A DNA stretch of 64,000 bases from Chytridium lagenaria (lineage: Eukaryota > Chytridiomycota > Chytridiomycetes > Chytridiales > Chytridiaceae). Below are positions 60,317-64,000 of the stretch, one piece after another; position 1 is the stretch's first letter; every line of letters starts with the position of its first letter. Location: positions 150,406-214,405 of the forward strand of contig JAHLKC010000062.1 of NCBI GenBank assembly GCA_025449115.1, read 5' to 3'. The notes beneath the pieces are model-generated. The model was given only the letters and a program-made list of their open reading frames with translations. It made no database searches and was not told the origin of the DNA. The translations under genes and the position numbers were made by a program.

Positions 60317-62346
60317 TTAATCAGTTAAGGGCTCTTCTTCAATCTCCATATCACAATCATCCAACCCTCCATCATTTAAAAGATTTTTAGAAAGTGACGT
60401 AGTTTTATCGCCTTTCACAGAAACCAAATCAGGCCTTACGGCCTGCCCCACTCTTTTTCCCTCATTTTCCTCCGATGGTTCTTCTGGAGCTTCCTCTACC
60501 TCACTCTTCCCTTCACTCCCTCGCTTTCATTAGACCCCTCCGGCGATCCACTCCCACTAACACTCCGATGCTCACTCAATACTGACGCAATTCGCACGGG
60601 CCTGGCAGGTGCGCTCAAACCGCGTCGTGGCGATATCATAACACTTGACTCCCCAACAACCGAGATCTCATCCTGAACTGGCGTTGGCGAGCCTGCATGA
60701 CCATGATGCGAGACATGTGCAAACGAAGATGTCTGATTTAAGTGAGCTCCAGGGGTACCAGGATGTGGTGAAGGAATATTTAACTCAGAAGGTGTCGGTG
60801 ATGCCACAGCGGCGACTCTAACTGCAGCTACACCCCTTCTTCCACGCCCCCTTCTCGACGCTGAACCTGGAGTGACTGCAGTGTTTATCTGAGCCGGTGT
60901 CGCCCCTCGCGTATGACTTCGAGTAACTCTCATTGTAATCTCAGCTTCAAGTCCTCCAGCAGAGGAACGCGGGTAGTGGCTCGAGGTGTAGCTGGGGAAG
61001 GATTTGCCGAAGATTGAGCAGACATTGTGCCATGAATGGGGGTGAATGTCCGGCTCTGGGAAGGAACAAGCGGATGTTCATACATCGTCCCATGGATAGC
61101 GGACGTGCTTGTCGACACTACTGCAGAACCTTCACCTAAAATTTCGCTAGACGCAAGGCTTAAAGCCCGTGGTTGAGGTGTAACAAAACTATCTGCGCGA
61201 TGACTGGATAAGGAGGATGATGACAACGTCAAAGAAGCATTGGGAGTTATTTGAGTGCCACCAGAAGGCTCTCGAACACCCGATGATAAGGCTGCGGTCT
61301 GAGCAATAATTCTTCCAGTTTCCCTTGTTATCCTCGGCCTCAAATTTCTTGAAGAACTTGCTATGCCTTCACCATCATCCGCATCCGAAGACGCTGCCGC
61401 CAGGGCAGCTGAAGTGGACCGTGTATTTCGTGAGTTTGACGCTGGAGTTATCGCAGCGGGCGCTTCCTTACGTCGACCACCTCGGGGAGGAGGCGCCCCA
61501 GCGTCTGTCCGGACGGACGGGGTGACAAAGGCAGAGACGTCGGAAGATCCCGAGAAAGATGCCTCAACGCCGACGCGGACGAGGCGATTGACTCGGCTGG
61601 TTGTTCTGCCCGATCTCCTGAGCTATTCGAAACGGGTTGCATGAAATTGGAGATTAGGGGCGGAACAAAAGGGGAGGTGGGGGTGGCGGAGTTCAAAGGC
61701 TCGTGCCCAACTGATAAGGCTGATCCAGGCCCGGGAGTGACGATTAATCCCATGAATGTAGTTGAACTTGATAAATAAGACATATCTGAGGTCTGGCGGG
61801 ATGGGTATGAGAGGAAGGAGATGGCTGAGGACATGGCGGATGTTGATGTTTCCGGACGAAGGTTTGCAGGAAGAATAGGGGATGGGCATGTTTGAATCTT
61901 GAAAGCCGCTCATCATTTGGGTATTATCGTCTTAAAATATAAAGGAACAAAGAGGGTCAGCGAAGAAGTCAACTTGAGTTCAAAGTGATTAAAAGAAATA
62001 AACAACCCACCAGGGCTGCCTTCTCTTGATACCAAGCTTGCCGTGGATGAGGGAAGGGCAGATGAATTTGTCGATGACATATTCACAGCAGACGTTGATG
62101 AAGAGGAGAAAGCAAAGGAAGAGCCCGCAGCTTCTCTTCCAAAAAAGAGGAGCCTCTCCCTGGTGCAAGACTTGAGGAGGAGGATGATGGATCAATGTGC
62201 TGCTCAGCAGGCCCCATCCGACGCTTCTGCTGTTGCTGGTCTGAAGTTGTTCGAAGCAAAGGTGGAGCCTGACTCATACGGAACTCCTGAAACTCCCTAA
62301 TGTCCGCGAGCGTGAGCTCAATTCTGTTCGGAGGTTTCCGAAGCAT
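60317..62346 (-). CDS. Protein with CDC26-like N terminus and long Ser/Thr/Pro-rich tail
   Basis: The first residues (MLRKPPNRIELTLADIREF) match the conserved N terminus of anaphase-promoting-complex subunit CDC26, which inserts into the TPR groove of APC6. CDC26 is normally 60-110 residues. Here a reading frame can be followed far beyond: GSSFAFSSSSTSAVNMSST, then after an intron at about 62018-61897 Ser/Thr-rich, basic and Gly/Arg stretches (RITRETGRIIAQTAALSSG; SRRGRGRRGVAAVRVAAVAS), ending acidic (LDDCDMEIEEEPLTD) at 60317. This needs added bases at A6 62141-62146, near 61636, near 60932 and at CCC 60520-60522. Either CDC26 has a long disordered extension in this fungus or two genes are adjacent. 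The first exon call is stronger than the extension. Confidence 0.5.
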
Positions 62347-62459
62347 TCTGATATCTCCTGGATGTTGGCAAAATTTTGGACATGTCCGAAGACTCTGTTT
62401 TAAATATTGAACATCACCAAAAATCTATACAGGAAGATCATTCTCATCATGATAGTGAG

Positions 62460-63703
62460 CTACTCCATGAAGATAGCAATACTCTGGGGCTTTTCCCTGT
62501 CAACCAAAGAAAGTTGAATCTCACCCGCTTCCAACTTTGTCGTATTTAAAGTCGAAGTGGACCCAGGCTGATCAATTATGCCAGTTGTAAATGACGAATG
62601 TGACGCCGGATGAACCGGTCCACTTCCAAAAGAAGCTTCTCCAGGAATCGGAGGGCCAGAAACTACAAGACCGGACACCTCCATCGAATTTCGTTGAGAG
62701 TCATGTGAGATGTTGGGGTTGAAAGATATCGTAGAAATCGCTTCTGGTGATGAATTACTTTCTTTCGCTTTTTCAGCTACTGCAGCCATCAAAGCGTTGA
62801 GCTCAAGTGCTTTTTGTCGCTTTTATAGCAACCATGTTAGGGAGCTCATCACCGGGAGGCGACCTTTTTCTTAAGTTTAATTCCCCCTTAAAAAAACGAA
62901 AAAAACAAAAACAAAAACACATGTTAGATTCAAATGGAAAAAGAATTCAACAGTGAATGTAGAAACTCACTTCTTCTACCACTCTTTCTTGCGGAGAGCC
63001 AACTATCTCATTCCTACTTGCAGCCGCCACCCCTCCTTCTAAATCCATATACCTTCTATCCTCACGCTTTCCATTTTATCCGCAAACGGGGACTCTGGCA
63101 CCGCCGTGCTCTCTGCCGACCTCTTCATAGCCCCCAAAGCTCCGCCGCCGCCTCAACTCCAGGCGACAGCTCCCCCCTTCTCGTCTCCTCCCGATTCCTC
63201 AACAAAAACTCTACAAACTCTGAATGCGTCGCTCCAGGTGCGTATATAGCCTTTTTGTCTAGAAACCGGCTTCGACTTTCTAGAGAAATCCAGACGGTCC
63301 AGTCAGTTCCTTTCGGAGCTGTGTGGAGGGAGGAAACAAGACGGGAGGAGAGGGCGGTGGAAGTTGCGGAGTCCTTTGGGGGTAGTTGGTCGAGAAGGGC
63401 ATTGAGATAGTCGTGGTAGGGTTCTTGGAAAACGTATGCGGTGTTCCTAAAATAAGGTTTACAAGACATCATTTCTGTTCATGATTGCATCCATCAAAAT
63501 AGATGAATAACACTTTAGGTCAACAAAAACAAGCTGCCGAAAACAATGAAACTCACAGTGGATAGTTTTAGATTGTATCGCTTCCCTCTCTTCTTCTTTT
63601 CGCTAGCAGACGTTGTTCCACCGCTAACATTAGGGCTGTTGTTGTCACTCCCTCCTCCATGTTCCTCAGGAGTATCTGGTCCCTTGCTTGGCTTTGATTC
63701 CAT
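62460..63703 (-). CDS. Unrecognised, largely disordered protein
   Basis: No family recognised. Start MESKPSKGPDTPEEHGGGSD, a basic stretch (EKKKRGKRYNLKLSTV), then a globular-looking segment (AYVFQEPYHDYLNALLDQLP; DWTVWISLESRSRFLDKKAI; THSEFVEFLLRNREETRRGE). After that come KRSAESTAVPESPFADKMES and, past an intron, KRSPPGDELPNMVAIK and QKALELNALMAAVAEKAKES, then Ser/Pro/Gly-rich sequence ending KPQSIAIFME. Frame changes need one added base at CCCCC 63131-63135 and near 63048, and one base removed near 62831. The WTVWI/YAPGATHSEFVEFLL segment is the best query for a remote homology search. It ends 113 bp before the CDC26-like start and could also be its upstream part. Confidence 0.45.
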
Positions 63704-64000
63704 GGAAAAGATATTGAGCAGTCTACCACCATTGGGCAACGGACCACCGCATGGAGATGGAGATATTCCTCCACTCTTTCGTCACTGAACAATGAGCAGC
63801 AGCTTTGCTGAGCTTATCGAGTGAGTGCGGCAACGATGTAGAAGAGTAGGAGGGTAGAAGAATAGAAGGGTGAAAAGCGTCGCTGGAGTGACTCTGCTTT
63901 ATCAGGATTCCCTCGTCGGTATCCTTGACGAAAAAAAATCTAATTTGCGATCTTTTTTCTCGGGCCAGATGAGAAAGCCAAAAAGCATATAGTTGCTTTA
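63704..64000. other. Upstream region of the last minus-strand gene
   Basis: Likely promoter/5' UTR. Minus frames run through 63792-63568 but have no in-frame ATG that fits better than 63703. Nothing else seen. Confidence 0.4.

Noticed and set aside
1288..63135. Programmed frameshifting or insertional RNA editing as cause of the frame breaks
   Set aside because: The breaks fall in different runs (A, C, G, T) with no shared slippery or stimulatory sequence, mostly in one direction, and most often in runs. Assembly indels explain this without a new mechanism. Kept only as a test in the findings.

Overview
The window is nuclear DNA of a fungus. Genes carry many short GT-AG introns (about 40 to 120 nt), stop codons are used in the standard way, and the content is typically fungal: a Crh-type GH16 wall enzyme, a Sin3 corepressor, glucosidase II beta, an Old Yellow Enzyme, a Crypton-like tyrosine recombinase, and C2H2 factors with long Ser/Pro tails. 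An EMAP-like (EML) HELP/WD40 protein is best known from lineages with microtubule-rich flagella and is generally missing from Dikarya, so a zoosporic, chytrid-like fungus is my best inference. It is not proven. I saw no tRNA, rRNA or CRISPR array.

Layout. 1-3.8 kb: two C2H2 zinc-finger genes, tail to tail. 3.8-6.9 kb: gene-poor, with microsatellites (GACT and AGTC arrays in inverted orientation) and a decayed fragment of a gene found intact at 17.4-19.0 kb. 6.9-16.9 kb: a 28-exon gene for a protein of about 2,740 residues with a B-box-like start, a GB1/RHD3-type GTPase domain, a long Cys/His-rich region and a C-terminal von Willebrand A domain with an intact metal site. 17.4-28.3 kb: a two-TM surface protein, a GPI-type GH16 enzyme, prolidase, Old Yellow Enzyme, and a secreted Lys/Asp-rich protein with a decayed paralogue. 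28.6-34.2 kb: a diacylglycerol-lipase-like gene. 34.2-38.1 kb: an AT-rich stretch holding a Crypton-like element bounded by 18-bp direct repeats. 38.3-64 kb: denser housekeeping genes (FAR-17a/AIG1-like membrane protein, glucosidase II beta ending in HDEL, SET methyltransferase, LASP-like LIM protein, Mpv17/PMP22, EML, ribosomal protein eS21, Sin3), then a CDC26-like N terminus on a Ser-rich protein and an unrecognised disordered protein.

A pattern runs through most of the longer genes. Conserved reading frames break at short homopolymers and each would be mended by one base, nearly always one missing base. Glucosidase II beta alone has four such breaks and the SET gene three. This looks like uncorrected assembly indels rather than pseudogenes, so I call those genes as genes and give the break positions.

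The most unusual locus is the GTPase/vWA gene. Its architecture recalls very large interferon-inducible GTPases in scale and G-domain class, and partial copies of the downstream gene sit on both sides of it, as if the locus had been tandemly duplicated.
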